Shown one piece after another: positions 45,120-56,320 of a stretch of 64,000 bases of DNA; the stretch's first letter is position 1; the number at the start of each line of letters is the position of its first letter. The stretch covers positions 4,079,501 to 4,143,500 of the forward strand of contig JAQFVV010006246.1 in assembly GCA_028023455.1 (NCBI GenBank), given 5' to 3'. This DNA comes from Epiperipatus broadwayi (taxonomy: Eukaryota; Onychophora; Udeonychophora; Euonychophora; Peripatidae). Under the pieces are notes generated by a model that saw only the letters and a program-made list of their open reading frames with translations, was not told where the DNA came from and did no database searches. The position numbers and the translations under genes are program-made.

Positions 45120-46132
45120 ACAGAATCATTATTTAGTTTTCAGTGTATTTTTCTTATGTATAGAGCCATTTATATATATATTTTGCTTTAATTTCAATGA
45201 AGTATATCATTTTAATGCCAGTTTCATTAAATATATATCCTATATTTTTTTATGTATATTAAAAGACTTTTTTAACATTTTTATGTTTTTTAAATCTTAT
45301 TACAATTGAATTCTGTTTTCCCCTAAATATGTATTTGTTATATTTTCTTGTTTACATTTCTTATATTTTTTCATAAATATAATTTAAATTTTTATTTTTA
45401 TTTAAATATTTATTATTTAGTATACTTGATCTATAATATTTATTATTAATAATTTTATCTACTTTACTTAGTATTATTATAGCATTTGTTTTATCTATGA
45501 TATTTATTATAGTTTTCCCTCTTTACTTTTTAGTAATATTTCCTATTGTTTTATTTGAATAATTGTAATTTTTTAAATTTTTTTTTTTCTCAATTTTGTG
45601 CTTTATTTTTTAAAAAAAGTTATAAGATAGAGTTTAAAAAATAAATGAAATAATTTAAAATTAATAATTACCCACAAAAAAACAATATTTAAAAATTAAA
45701 ATAATAAAATTAAAAATAAAATTTTTTAATACATAGGTATAAAATTAAGTAATATAAACATAACAAATAGATAAATAAAATTATTAATAAAAACAAATTT
45801 AACAAAAATAATTAATAAATAAAATGGTAATATTGAATAATAAATCTTTAACTAAGAATAAAAATAATAAAGATTTTTAAAATGATATTTGTGAAGTAAA
45901 ATGTAAAAAAAAAAAGAATGTAAACAAGAAATTATAATCAACACATATATAGAAGTGAAGATAGCACAATAAGATTTAGCAATATATAAATTATTAAAAA
46001 TAAATTTATTAATATACATACAAAAAATACAGCACATATATATTCAACAATAATGATACTAAAATTATGTTTTATTAAAAATAAAAACTTTATATATGAG
46101 GAAAATACCCCTGAAACTGAATGATAATTCTG
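45120..46132. repeat. 1-kb palindrome (Inv2), T-rich left arm and A-rich right arm
   Basis: 'cagaatcattatttagttttcag' at 45,121 is mirrored by 'ctgaaactgaatgataattctg' at 46,111-46,132. 'tttcttgtttacatttctt' at about 45,344 is mirrored by 'aaaagaatgtaaacaagaaat' at about 45,912. The centre is near 45,612 ('ttttttaaaaaaa'). The arms are about 490-510 bp with moderate identity. Frames here (45,115-45,309; 45,852-46,037) reflect composition. Confidence 0.65.
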
Positions 46133-46164
46133 AAATAAAATGATTTATGTTTACTATTATTAAT

Positions 46165-47700
46165 AATATATGGTACCCATTCAGACATATTTTAAAAATA
46201 AAGCTGGTCTGATCTTAGAAGTTGTTTTTTTTTAACCGCACCGTGAGTAGTTGTATTTTTTTTAAAGAAGAAAATTTTAAAAATATATATTTATTCTTAT
46301 TTGTTTAAATTAATGTAATAACATGTAGTCTTAGCATTCATAAAGAAAATTAAAGAGAGATTGGTGTTTTTTTTTTGTTTTTGTTTTTTTGGTGGGAGAA
46401 GAAAGCTTTTGACAAAACAATTTTCTATTTGGAGAGAACCTTGATATCCTCATTAAAAAGGACTGCTTGATTATTTTCAACTGATTTGAATAACAAAGGT
46501 AATCTGAAGAGTTAAAACTTTAATTAGTGCTTGGTCAAAAGTATACTTATGTAGCTTTCTTTAAATTCCGATTTCAGAACTGCAATCCAAAGAATTTGAA
46601 ACAGAACTGATTTAAATCATGGAGAATTAAAATATATTATCTATCATTCTTCACATTTCTGTCTATTCATTAACACGTAATCTGGAGAACAATTAATGAA
46701 AATAATCAAGTTAAGTTACTATCTTTTTTTTTCTATATGTCACTATCTTATGGAACTTTTTTTTTTAAAAAAATTCAAACCTAGATTACAATCAATAAAA
46801 AATTAAAATTTAATTCTAAAGTAAAAAAAAACTTTAATGAAATTAAAAGACTTTTGATAAAATAAATAATAATAATATTGAATATTAAAAATTAATATTT
46901 ATTTAATATACATTTAATAATATTAATATGCAAAATAAATACATGTATTTTTTTTATCTCTTCTTAACTTGATATTTTTTTTTGAACATTAAAGCATATA
47001 GAATTAAAATGGACTTATTATATTCTTATAATTAAATAATAATGGTCTCATGGTCGCTTTGTATTGTATGTAAACACATCAGAGGTTATAATTTAAATGC
47101 AAGCTAATTAAATAAATGAACTGCCTCTGATGTGGTTACATATTTGGATAAATATATCTGTATACTTTATTTTGGTGAATGTGTTGGATTCATCTCTAGA
47201 TATTACATTAGGTGTAAATATTGTAAATAAATTTTGTTACTTTATTTGTATTATTATAAGTGTCCATTTTGTCTCTCTCATTCTAAATCTATGTACACAT
47301 AGCTAACACATACTCTGTGACTCATGGCCATGTTTTTCATTTGAGCTAGTAGTGGGTAAATAGAGAAAAAAGCTAACATCTAAGAAAACAGGGAGAGATT
47401 TGAACCAAAACTATAGATGTTGCTCAATCTGCAGTATGGCAGATACTCTTTTTTAAATTATAAATATCATCTATAGTGGTAAGAGATGTATATATACTTT
47501 CTCTGTACTTAGAGATATTTGATGAGAATGATAGTCATGAAATATGACTGAATACTTATTCTACCCATCATTAATTAGAATATTAAGTTTAACTATATAT
47601 TTTTTGTTCCTGACACCCATTTACCTCATCATCTATCTCTTCTTACATTATGATAAAAAAATTATATATGTGTAAAAAAAGGAGTAAAACTGAAGACCCC
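46165..47700 (+). repeat. RepD copy 1, about 1.5-kb dispersed repeat
   Basis: It is collinear with 54,748-56,320. It starts 'ttcagacatattttaaaaataaagctggt', passes 'ggagagaaccttgatatcctcatt', 'tttaaatcatggagaattaaaat', 'acacatagctaacacatac' and 'actatagatgttgctc', and ends 'gagtaaaactgaag'. No protein is readable. Clear inverted termini or target duplications are not visible, so the class is unknown. Confidence 0.8.
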
Positions 47701-47915
47701 TATTTCATTTGATCCCTTAAATATAAGGCTTGAATACATTTACTTATCACTCTCTAGACCTGAAGTAAGTCATTTTTATTTGGTGACTTAAACATGTGGT
47801 TCAAGTACATTTATATACCACTATGTAGACTTGAGATAAGCCAGTTTCATTAGGCAACTTAAGAGTGATATGAATAATGCAGTTTACCTGAGATAAGTGG
47901 TTTATTTGGCAAGCT
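47690..47915. repeat. Degenerate tandem repeat, about 70-bp period, about 3 copies
   Basis: The order 'ttcattt.gt..cttaa', 'ataaggcttgaatacattta', 'accact.t.tagac.tgag.taag' recurs about every 55-71 bp: 47,697-47,765, 47,766-47,835, 47,836-47,893, with a partial fourth. It adjoins the right end of RepD copy 1, and the other RepD copy lacks it. Confidence 0.6.
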
Positions 47916-48499
47916 AATGTCATAGACACTTTGTGATAACTATATCATTTGGTGCTAAAATGTGTGTATTCAATACATATATAATAGAAAATGGTTAATT
48001 AAGGTTTATTTAATAAAATGAAAGTTTAGAACTTATAAATGAAATAAGAAAAATATTGTTAGATGTTAAGAGAGTAGAAAATAGGGATAGGATAGATAGA
48101 CAAAAAGGTATATTATTGACAAGTTAATTAAATAAAGTAGTGGTAATGACAGATTAACTAAATTAAAAGAAGCTGCATAATAAAGATGTAGATTAAGGTA
48201 CTAATTTTTTTATGATAAATTTAAATAAAATATAGTTTTATTCAAGTTTTGTGTAATAGAATAAAAAGTAAATAGATAAAAAAAATTTAGAAATTTTAAA
48301 CCATAATAGACAACTAATTCCATGATCACAGGTCAAAATTTAAGAAAATGGAAATTATGCAAGAGGTGGAACAAATAACAGAGTTAGTACCTGATCTATA
48401 GAAACTGTATTGCTAGTAATAGATTTACAAATATTATATTATTAACACTCTTAAAAAGCACATGCACAATAGCTTGTAAAGGCTGATCTTTAATGAAAT

Positions 48500-49455
48500 A
48501 CTATATAATGCACATGCACTTTATAGATTTAACTATAAATGAATACTGTCACTTTCCAAACACAAGATAAAGTCTTTGTGAAAAGATAGAATGAATCCAT
48601 CTATCTTTTTGACCCAAACATTTATGTATGGGCAAATCTTAAGTATTTGGAAATGAGAACGTAAAGATGTTAATCGATCACTTTAAATTACTTTTTACTA
48701 TGCCTGAATAATGTAAATAAGACATTTATTTTATGTAGTGCTATGTTTTATAAACTGTAATATTAATAAGCCAATAAGATAATGCACATGCACTTTGTAA
48801 ATTTAACAATAAATGAATACTCTCACTTTCCAAACACAAGATAAAGTCTTTGTGAAAAGATAGAATGAATCCATCTATCTTTTCGACCCAAACATTGTTA
48901 TGGGCAAATCGTAAATATTTGGAAATGAAAGCATGAAGATGTAATTACTTTTTACTATGTCTGAATGAATGACGCTTGCAAAATTTCTATCTTTTCACAA
49001 AGACTTTATCTTGTGTTTGAAAAGTGAGAGTATTCATTCATAGTCAAATCTACAAAGTGCATGTACATTAGCTTATTGGCTTATTAATATTACAGTTTAT
49101 AAAAACATAGTGCTATATAAAATAAATGTCTTATTTACATATATTTAATTAAATAAGAATGATGTATCGTAAATTCTAAAAATTTTGCAACCATCATTCA
49201 TTCAGGCATAGTAAAAAGTAATTTAAAGTGATCGATTAACAACTTCATGCTCTCATTTTCAAATACTTAAGATTTGACAATACATAAAACATTTGGGTCA
49301 AAAAGATAGATGGATTCATTCTATCTTTTCACAAAGACTTTATCTTGTGTTTAGAAAGTGAGAGTATTCATTTATAGATAAATCTACAAAGTGCATGTGC
49401 ATTAGCTTATTGGCTTATTAATATTACAGTTTATAAAAACATAGTGCTTATTTAA
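48500..49455. repeat. Compound foldback: two direct units facing two inverted units
   Basis: A unit of about 200-270 bp ('aatgcacatgcacttt', 'cactttccaaacacaagata', 'gatagaatgaatccatctat', 'gacccaaaca', 'atttggaaatga') occurs at 48,515-48,780 and 48,781-48,975 in plus orientation. It occurs at 48,985-49,190 and 49,195-49,445 in minus orientation. The block 'gtaatattaataagccaat' closes units on both sides. The whole is a nested palindrome of about 950 bp. No coding region or hammerhead core is seen. Confidence 0.78.
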
Positions 49456-50845
49456 ATATTATATAAATTGATTTTTGAAAGCCACCAGAAAATATGACAA
49501 GATATACAGGATGAATACCATGAAAGAAACAAATCAACAAGTTATGATAATGAGGTTAAATGAAGTTAGAGAAGAGAGAAAAGTAGATAATCATAATGTA
49601 ATAGAATCAGTATGTAGTGATTGGTGAGAGGATTTGAAATGGATTGAAAAAAAAGAGATAAACATGAAGAAAGAATAGAGAAGATATAATTCCAAGTAGG
49701 AGAGGCTAAGAGGGCAAATAGCAAACATATAGCAGATATCAAAGAAAGTGTAGCCATAGGATAAAGGATTTAAAAATTAATGTGGCAAATTAATAAAAAA
49801 ATTAATGTCGAAGATTAATAATGTTTTAATAATAAAATAATAAAAGATTATTGTACAAAAAAAGAGTTTAAATTAACTAAAATTTATTGACTAGAAAAAA
49901 AAGATGCAGCACAGAAAGGCTTACAAGAAAATGCTAGCAGTATAGATTGTTCTGAAGGAAAACCAGAAAGGCTATATGTAATAAACTTAATGGGGAATAA
50001 ATTTTTAAACTCCAGTATTAAGCATCACAGTGAAGTCCACCAGTGTGTAAATGACTTTTAAAAATAAAAATGTTTAAAGGCCTGTTGAACATTTGAATAG
50101 TTTAGAAAAATATTATATTTTGGTCTTAATTTGATCATGGAAGTGTTGGATATAATTTGCAGCAATTTAGAAGATGATTCTCATGTTTAGTACATTTATT
50201 ATTTGATATAAATAATGGTTTTGGTAATCTGTATATTTACAAACCACTAAGAGGCCACTTTAAAATTTTTACATCACTCCAAATAATGATATTTAGACCA
50301 GTAAATAAATGCCTGGAGAGAAGGAAGGCTTGATACCTACATAAATTATAAATAATTAAAATCCAGGATTTGTTCAGAGAATTAGCAATTTTAGGATAAA
50401 TATGTAGACTTTGGGGTGAAAAACAAGATTTTTTGTAATTGTTTTATTAAAATAATATTACTATAAATTATTATTATTTTGAGAGTAGATGGTATTTTTG
50501 TACTTTGAGAATTTGTTATTTTGTGCCCTCGTTGATGGTGATGTGATGAGAATTTTAGCATTAACGTGAGAGTTTGATGCTATTATGGTACTTCATGTTA
50601 AATTTTATCTCTAATACTGGACCAACCCTTTTATAAGATTTTACACTTTTGTAGGCATTATTATTTATTTGCTCTAAATCTCTAATTATTAAGAGCAAGG
50701 CATTTTCTAGATTCAAATGTATCCCAAATGTAGACAAGCCACTAAATCTTAGTGAAGCATGGCTCAAATGTGCAGTGAATCATTAACTTCAGTTTTTTGT
50801 ATGTCAACCTCTAAGTCTCTGAGATTACTCAATGAGCAAAGATGT
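49456..50845. other. No gene recognised
   Basis: AT-rich sequence with purine-rich plus strand around 49,550-49,760. I could not match a repeat or a coding motif. Confidence 0.4.
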
Positions 50846-50939
50846 TATCATCATCAACCATTATCAATCCACTGCAGGATGAAGGTCTCCCCAAGTTCAA
50901 TTCATCTCCCATCTTTAGCTTCTCTTCTTCACATCCTAC

Positions 50940-52186
50940 CTATTTCCTTATTTCATCCATCCATCTCACATGTGGTTTCATTCTGAGTCTTTTACAATAT
51001 TTTGGAATCGAATTTAAGATTTCAATTGTCCTTCTATTATCATCTCTTCTAGTAATATGTCCAATCCAACTCCACTTCAGTCTTTTAATTTTTTCAATGA
51101 GGTCAGTAACACCTGTTTGCTCTCTTAACCATATATTGCATTTTCGATCTCTTCTTGTTACTCCCAACATGCATCTCTTCATAATTCTTTGAGTGGTCTG
51201 AAGTCACTATATTGCTCCTCTATTAAGTGTCCCAGTCTCAGATCCATAAATAAATACTGGTAAAACACATTTATTAAAACCCTTTCTTTTCAAATACACA
51301 GGCATATTTCCTTTTAGTATCAAGTTATTTCTAGCAAAAGCACTCCAGCCAAGTTTAATTATATAATTAATTTCATCCATTGTTTCCATCTGTATTAATA
51401 ACCCGACCAAGAATATTTGTGACTGTTAACTTCTTCTAACTCATCATAATCAATCTTTATTTTCATATTTCTGAGAAAATTCATTAAACATTACTTTAGT
51501 CTTTTTAACATTTATCTTTAGTCCTACTTTTCTACTTCCATATGATATCTCCTGCAACATTTTCTGCAGTTCTATTTGCAAAAACAACTACATCATATGC
51601 AAAATTTAAGTGACTGAAATAATCTCCATTTCCTTTATTCCTTTAGTTTCCCATTTTAGTCCATAACATACTTTTTGCAGCACTGCTGTAAAAAGGTTCG
51701 GAGATATGGAGTCACTTTGTCTTACATCCTTCTCAATGTTGACCTTCCCAGTATCATTATGTAATCTAATTGTTGCTGTTGCATTTTTATAAATATTCTT
51801 TAAAATATGACAATATCCTGGATCTATACCTTGATGATCCAATGCTTTAATCACTAAAGAAATGTTTATAAAATCAAACGCCTTTTCATAATCTGCAAAT
51901 CCAAAGATAATGACAACTCATATTCATTTGTCCTTTCTATAACTTCTCTCAATACCTGGATATGATCTACTGTACTGAAACCACTTTTAAATCCAGCTTG
52001 TTCTCTTGGTTGGTGGAAATTCAATGTTCTCTGTAGGTGAGTTGTAATTATCTTGATAAAAATTTTGTCTAAAACTGATAAAAGACTGATAGGTCTGTAA
52101 TTTGTAATATCTTCTTTATCACCTTTTTTAAAGATTAATATTAATACTGCATTCTTCCAATCATCTGGTACATCTTTATCATTTAG
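50940..52186 (-). pseudogene. RTE copy 1: reverse transcriptase and C-terminal domain
   Basis: Minus-strand blocks in order: DVPDDWKNAVLILIFKKGDK and NYRPISLLSVLDKIF (about 52,070-52,180), EQAGFKSGFSTVDHIQVLRE (about 51,945-52,005), a damaged FxDYEKAFD segment (about 51,870), VIKALDHQGIDPGYCHILKN (about 51,850), VRQSDSISPNLFTAVL (about 51,700), the catalytic box read as FAYD (about 51,593-51,604; copy 2 has FADD), LGWSAFARNNLILKGN (about 51,340), CVLPVFIYGSETGTLNRG (about 51,220), and RLKWSWIGHITRRDDNRR (about 51,050). Frame changes separate several blocks. The Asp-to-Tyr change in FADD alone would abolish polymerase activity. Confidence 0.88.
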
Positions 52187-52552
52187 ACAATTGGTATACA
52201 AAATTAACAAAGCGTATGACACACTTGAATGAGAAGCTATAAAGATACACAGAAATTATTACATGCTAAGCGCTTTCGAGGCCTTTTGCCTCATATTCAT
52301 AGCGGTACTGTGAGCTGCAGAATGAGGAAATAGGGCAAGGAAATGTTTTGTTTCCTTGCTCTATTTCCTCATTCTGCAGCTCATAGTACCACTATGAATA
52401 TGAGGCAAAAGGCCTCGAAAGCACTTAGCATGTAATAATTTCTGTGTATCTTTATAGCTTCTCATTCAAGTGTGTCATACGCTTTGTTAATTTTGTATAT
52501 TAAATTATCGAATGAGAAGTCTTAAAATCTTTAATATTTTACAATTGGTATA
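52187..52552. mobile_element. Hairpin insertion with one-sided tail and 12-bp target-site duplication, inside RTE copy 1
   Basis: 'acaattggtata' occurs at 52,187-52,198 and 52,541-52,552, flanking a 342-bp insertion that interrupts the RTE frame (K-LYTNC, continuous in copy 2). The arms 52,195-52,343 and 52,351-52,499 are about 149 bp each and nearly perfectly complementary around a 7-nt loop. A 41-bp tail (52,500-52,540) lies on one side only. Within each arm 'gaatatgaggcaaaaggcctc' is followed by GAAAGC. This resembles a hammerhead stem II plus GAAA with a damaged CTGANGA. Design and duplication length match the 35.0-35.2 kb hairpin. Confidence 0.9.
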
Positions 52553-53299
52553 TAACTTTGCTAAAAAATTTCTATTTCCTCATCTGCTTCTTTTAATATA
52601 TCAATTATAATTCCATCATTACCTGGAGCCTTTTCTTTCTTCATACATTTAATTACATGTCTCACTTCTTCATTTAAAATTCTGGCAATTCAAAAGATAC
52701 AATAGATATAGAAGGTACTTATTGTATTACTATATAATTCTTGATAAAAGTCTTCTACCCGTTTCATGATGTCATCTCTTTTTTTAGTAATAATTCCATC
52801 TTTTTTCTGATATAAATTTCCTACCAATACCAAAATGTTGTTTTACACTCTTGAGATTTTTATTCTCTTCTACAGCTTTCCTTGCTAGTTCACAGTTATA
52901 CTTTCTTATATTATTTTCAACTCATTTCCACACCACTTTACAAAATTCGAGATATTCTATCCTTTTTAATGCATCATTTTTGTATATCTTCATATTCCTT
53001 CTTTTCTTTATAAATTATCTAGTCTCAGTAGAAATTTTATTGGTCAATTGCTCCTTTTTTCTACCAGCTATCTTTATTGCAGTTTTTAAAAGTGTATCAA
53101 TTATTTTCATATTAATTTCATTCAAATCTGAATCATGTTCAAAATCTACTAATACTTGAAATCGATTTGTAAGTTCTAATTTAATTTCATTAGAATGTTT
53201 CTGAAGATTAGGAATATCAACTGTAAATATTGTTTTTCTTAGTAATTTTTGTCTCTCTAGTTTTGCATTAACATGTATCTTGCATCTTACTAATCGATG

Positions 53300-54015
53300 A
53301 TCAATTTATGTGTTAAATTTATTATGAACAATTACAATCTTGAAATATGTATTTTCTGTTAATCAAAATATAATCCAATTCTGCTGTACCTTCATTTGGA
53401 TGCTTCCATGTCCATTTCCTTTTAACATTTTTCTCAAAAAAAGAATTCATAATATAAAGTTTTTCTTTTTCTGCAAACTCCACAAGTCTATGTCGTCTCT
53501 CCTTTCTATTACCATAACCAAAATTACCTAAAGTCTCCCATTACAATTTTAAAATGTTGTTTACTCTGATCAAAAGCCTTTTGTACATCCATAAAAAAAA
53601 TTTCTACTACTTCATCACTATGAGAAGTTGTTGGGGAATAAACCTGAATTATCTGCATTTGGTAATTGCTATTAAGTTGTAGAACTAATCTTGCCACTCT
53701 GTCTGCTACACCATCAATCTCCACAATGTTGTTCTTCCATTTTTTATTTATAATGAATCCTATTCCACTTGTATTTCTAATATTTGTGTCTTTATAATAG
53801 AGTACATGTCCATTTTTTAAATTAATTGTCTCTTCACCTTTTCTTCTAACTTCACAAAGTCCAATAATGTCCCATTTAATATAAGACAGTTTTTCCTCTA
53901 ATTCTTGCAATTTTCCTTCACTTGAAAGTGATCTGCAGTTATAAGTACCTAAATAAAAAGTCATCATCAAATGGCAGCCTGGATCCACAATCAGGGAATT
54001 CTTACCACCCTCCAC
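53300..54015 (-). pseudogene. RTE copy 1: APE-type endonuclease domain
   Basis: The first 163 codons (54,015-53,524) are open. They read LGTYNCRSLSSEGKLQELEE, DIIGLCEVRRKGEE (catalytic Glu), GIGFIINKKWKN, QVYSPTTSHSD and IVMGDF, where a shift cuts the GDFN block. In the next frame come NFGYGNRKERRHRLVEFAEK, then WTWKHPNEGTAELDYIL at about 53,345-53,400, the region before the SDH motif. The domain nicks target DNA for target-primed reverse transcription. The ATG at 54,013-54,015 gives a leader of about 20 residues before the domain and is a plausible original start. Confidence 0.88.
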
Positions 54016-54163
54016 CTTCAGCCACCAACCGATGCCTTAGTTGGTGACTTTAAGTCTCCTGGGAATAAGGGCCATGATTAATTTTTGTCTATCATAATTG
54101 TATATATCTACTTGAAAAATATTTATCATTTACACAAACATTCATTCTGCCTTAACAGTCAAT

Positions 54164-54402
54164 TGAAAAGAAAGACCATGGTGTTTCTTGATTTTAAACT
54201 CAGAGGTAAAAAGCCAATAAACGCACCATGCTAGCTAATGTGTGTTGGTGAGAAACCCATCAATGTTTGTATACTATATAAATAATCACATAGTAATAAC
54301 AGCTGCAATGACAAGAACATATGGAATGGACCTTAGAAATTTGGCCTGCTCAGTTTCTTTAAGACCTCCAAGAGGAATCAAGGGGTCTTCTTTTAGTTAA
54401 TA
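54164..54402 (+). mobile_element. RepA copy 3, antisense to and upstream of RTE copy 1
   Basis: About 85% identical to RepA at 4.52-4.76 kb over its length. It lies about 150 bp beyond the RTE start, in the same relative place and orientation as RepA copy 2 to RTE copy 2. It lacks the TGA tail seen at 4.76 kb. Confidence 0.8.
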
Positions 54403-54747
54403 GCAAACTCCTTTCTGCAGCCAAAATATGTTTTTTTATTGTTTGGGTTGTTGTTACACATTGTGTTCAAACTCAACTCTTATGTAGTTTATGATTGCAT
54501 TGTGTATCTTAAGGTTGGTCGTTGGTCCTTATACATTTAAGAACCGCAGGTTGAGATTCATTCTTTTGATGGATAAATATTAGCCTGATATTCCAATAAA
54601 AGTAGAAATTTTTATTATTGTTGTTATAATTGCATTTAAAATACAATATGATCGATAAATACATATCTAGAATAAGGTGTGAATATAGTAATGAGAAATG
54701 GAAATGTGTAGTACAATTTCATTAACTAATTTCTTTGACTGCAGGAA

Positions 54748-56320
54748 TATTAGTTCAGACGTATTTTAAAAATAAAGCTGGTTTGACCTTACAAATTGTT
54801 TTTAATCAAACAAAAATAGTTTTTTTTAAAGAAGATAATAAAAAAATCTATTTGGTTTTTTTTATTATTTGTTTACATTAATGTAATAATGAGTAGTAGT
54901 TCCTGTATTTATTAAGTATAATCTTAGCATTCATAAAGAAAAATTGAAGAGAAATGCTGTGTTTATTTTATTTATTGCTTTGGTGGGGAAAAGAAAGCTT
55001 TTAACAAAAAAAAATTCTATTTGGAGAGAACTTTGATATCCTCATTGGAAAGGACTGCTGAATTTTCAATTGTAATTAATTTTGTTTAACAGCCTTCAAA
55101 AAATTAAAGATAATATATGCAGTTTTAAAAACAGCTAAGATGGGAAAAATAATAGTTGAAAATCTCATTATCATGGAATAAAAATTTTAATTAGTGCACT
55201 GGTCAAAGCTATAATTATGTAGCTTTCTTCAAATTCCAATATGAAAAGTATCTTAAACCATGGAGAATTAAAATTTATCATCTGTCATCCTTCACATTTC
55301 AGCCTATTCATGAAAGCATAATCTACAGAACAATTCAAGAAAATACATCAAGTAAAGCAACTAACTATCTTAGGGAACTTTTTTTCAAAAAAATTCGAAC
55401 CTAGATTTAACCAAGTATTAAATTAAAATCTAATTCTAAGATAAAAGAAGTGGTCTTTTATAAAATAAATAATATTAATATTGCTAGCAAATATTAAAAT
55501 TAATATTTATTTAATACACAATTAATACTTTTAATATTATCTTTTTAAAAACAAACATATATACATGTATTTTTTTTCTCTCTTTTTAGCATAATAATTT
55601 TTTTTAACATTAAAGTACATAATATTAAAATTGATTTAATATATTCATATAATTAAATAATAAAGAGTATATGGTTACTTATACAATATATACAATAGTA
55701 TATAACCAAATTGAAGCTTATAATTTAAGTGCAACCTAATTAAATAAATGAATTGTCTCCAATATGTTTACATATATGCATAAATATATATGTATATTCT
55801 ACTTTGTTTAATGTGTTGGATTAATATTGAAAATAAATTTAAAATTATTTTATTTACATTATTATTGGTGTTCATTTTATCTCCCTCATTCCAAATCTAG
55901 ATACACATAGCTAACACATACCTTGTGACACATGGTAATGTTTTTTATTTGAGTTAGAAGTGGGCAAATAGAGGGGAACATTTAAGAAGCCAGAGAGGGA
56001 TTTGAGCCCAAACTATAGATGTTGCTCTTTTAAGAGATGTTGCCCTAATATGCAATATGACAGATAATTTTTTAAATAAGAAATATCATCTATAATGACA
56101 AATGATATATCCTCTCAGTACTTAGAAATGATTGATGGGAATGATAGTTATAGAATGTGGCTGAACATTCAGTCTGATCATCATTAATTAGAATATTAAG
56201 TTAAAAAATATATTTTTTTTATTCCTGAAATCCATTTACCCCATAGTCTATCTCTTTTTACATTATGATAAAAAAAATTATATGTGTTTGAAAAAGAGGA
56301 ATAAAACTGAAGGCCTGTTT
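54748..56320 (+). repeat. RepD copy 2
   Basis: Collinear partner of 46,165-47,700 at perhaps 80% identity. It starts 'ttcagacgtattttaaaaataaagctggt' and ends 'gaataaaactgaag'. It carries a small extra segment near 55,070-55,160. No coding region is readable in either copy. Confidence 0.8.

Larger units (their letters stand above)
50846..54402 (-). mobile_element. RTE-type non-LTR retrotransposon copy 1, near full length, split by a hairpin insertion
   Basis: The element is on the minus strand: 5' region with RepA (54,164-54,402) and a leader, endonuclease (from 54,015 down), linker, reverse transcriptase, C-terminal domain, and a GAT-repeat 3' tail at 50,846-50,860. Subtracting the 342-bp insertion (52,199-52,540) leaves about 3.2 kb, the usual RTE length. 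Long open stretches remain between a handful of shifts, so it is the youngest RTE copy here. I could not identify a target duplication. Confidence 0.88.

Noticed and set aside
48500-49455. Hammerhead motif in the compound foldback (minus-strand 'gtcgaaaagatag')
   Set aside because: No CTGANGA lies upstream at suitable spacing and no stem II forms.
50842-51192. 116-codon plus-strand frame
   Set aside because: It is the antisense shadow of the RTE C-terminal domain, which is clearly coded on the minus strand.
52851-53159. 102-codon plus-strand frame, Phe/Ser-rich
   Set aside because: It is the antisense of the RTE linker between endonuclease and reverse transcriptase.
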